Assembly (NCBI GenBank): GCA_947478965.1
Contig: CANJXW010000031.1
Location: 1 to 6,516 of the forward strand
DNA length: 6,516 nt
Reading direction: 5' to 3'
From: Candidatus Nanopelagicaceae bacterium
Lineage (GTDB): Bacteria > Actinomycetota > Actinomycetes > Nanopelagicales > Nanopelagicaceae
How positions within the stretch are numbered: the stretch's first letter is position 1; the number at the start of each line of letters is the position of its first letter. This document shows positions 5,956 through 6,516 of this stretch, piece by piece. The position numbers and the translations under genes were made by a program. The notes beneath the pieces are model-generated. The model was not told where the DNA came from, did not search any database, and was given only the letters and a program-made list of their open reading frames with translations.

Positions 5956-6516
5956 ATGCAGGTGAAGATGCGAGGGCTAGCAACAGCGCTGATCATCCTC
6001 ATCGCTCTCACAGGTTGTTCGCAGAACCAGGGCGCTTCGGTAATTTCAATTAATTCAGCGAATCCAGTTCTCTTGGAACAATCTGGCTCATCCATAAAAC
6101 TTCGAGTCATTGCACTTGCAAATGGAACTGCAGAGATCGTTTCAGCACTTGGCTTCAAGTCGACTCTGATCGGTCGAGACATTGCAAGCACAGATGCTGA
6201 TCTCGCAAATATTCCTATCGTGAACTCTGGCCATCAAATTATTGCTGAAAAGGTTATTTCGTTAGCACCCGATCTTGTCTTAATCGATGCATCAAGTGGT
6301 CCTGCATCTGCAATCGCATCGATACGAAAAGCAGGAATCTCCATCTCAATGATTACCGAGAGCTGGACGTTGAGTGACATTGCACGCAAGGTAGGCGATG
6401 TTGCAGATGCACTTGGTGCACCAGAGCGCGGAGTAGAACTCAATGCAACGATGGCACAGCAACTTGCATCGATCACTCCGGCACAGAGCAGCAAAGCAAA
6501 AATTGCCTTTCTCTAC
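5956..6516 (+). CDS. hmuT: Heme ABC transporter substrate-binding lipoprotein, HmuT-like (3' truncated by window edge)
   Basis: The first 187 codons of a cluster A-type substrate-binding protein are present; the frame is still open at the window end. It is a lipoprotein: a hydrophobic signal segment ends in the lipobox LTGC (Cys21), so the mature protein is anchored to the outer face of the membrane and passes ligand to a HmuUV-type permease/ATPase, presumably encoded beyond the window. The binding domain starts near residue 50 (KLRVIALANGTAEIVSALG). The block GHQI-x4-VISLAPDLVLIDASSGP (about 92-116) is typical of HmuT heme-binding proteins. His93 aligns with the axial heme histidine of corynebacterial HmuT, and the last codon (Tyr187, AFLY) may be the axial tyrosine. 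A TGA at 5947 bounds the frame, so the start is 5956 or 5968; GGTGA at 5961-5965 favours 5968, which would give Cys17 as the lipid site. A vitamin B12 or siderophore binder is a less likely alternative. Confidence 0.92.
   Translation, partial: MQVKMRGLATALIILIALTGCSQNQGASVISINSANPVLLEQSGSSIKLRVIALANGTAEIVSALGFKSTLIGRDIASTDADLANIPIVNSGHQIIAEKVISLAPDLVLIDASSGPASAIASIRKAGISISMITESWTLSDIARKVGDVADALGAPERGVELNATMAQQLASITPAQSSKAKIAFLY

Noticed and set aside
5877..6191. N-terminal extension of the 160-aa secreted protein frame up to an ATG at 6191 on the minus strand
   Set aside because: It overlaps more than 230 nt of the hmuT-like gene on the other strand and would bury a perfect signal peptide in the middle of the protein.
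6234..6494. 86-codon minus-strand frame at the right end
   Set aside because: It is antisense to the conserved heme-binding domain of the hmuT-like gene and has no family resemblance.

Overview
The window looks like chromosomal DNA from an actinobacterium of moderate GC content. By eye the base composition is near or slightly below 50% GC (not computed). Three things point to Actinobacteria: an actinobacterial-style pyruvate phosphate dikinase, a DinG helicase whose length (665 aa) matches the mycobacterial protein as I remember it, and a HmuT-type heme-binding lipoprotein next to secreted proteins with a neocarzinostatin-like fold. The modest GC and compact spacing would fit a freshwater lineage such as the Nanopelagicales (acI), but that placement is inference.

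Left part, plus strand (1-4385): the C-terminal two thirds of pyruvate phosphate dikinase (ppdK), then a 38-nt gap, then a complete DinG-family iron-sulfur helicase, then after only 4 nt a TetR-family regulator. These are central carbon metabolism, DNA repair and regulation. dinG and tetR are probably co-transcribed, and dinG may have its own leaderless promoter in the gap.

Right part (4388-6516): two genes on the minus strand, 160 aa then 322 aa with 37 nt between them, encode exported proteins with Sec-type signal peptides. They share a domain with two cysteine pairs that resembles the neocarzinostatin fold. They are transcribed away from a plus-strand gene for a HmuT-like heme ABC-transporter lipoprotein, which runs off the window end. 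The 79-nt divergent spacer holds a leaderless-type -10 box for the minus-strand operon and a 6-bp dyad with a 13-nt centre that could be an operator. The simplest reading is a heme-acquisition locus in which the two secreted proteins capture or relay heme to the HmuT permease system. This is the most interesting part of the window.

The tetR gene and the 322-aa gene converge with only 2 nt between their stop codons, so any terminator must lie inside coding sequence. No stretch over 300 nt lacks a gene. I saw no tRNA, rRNA, CRISPR array, insertion sequence or attachment site.
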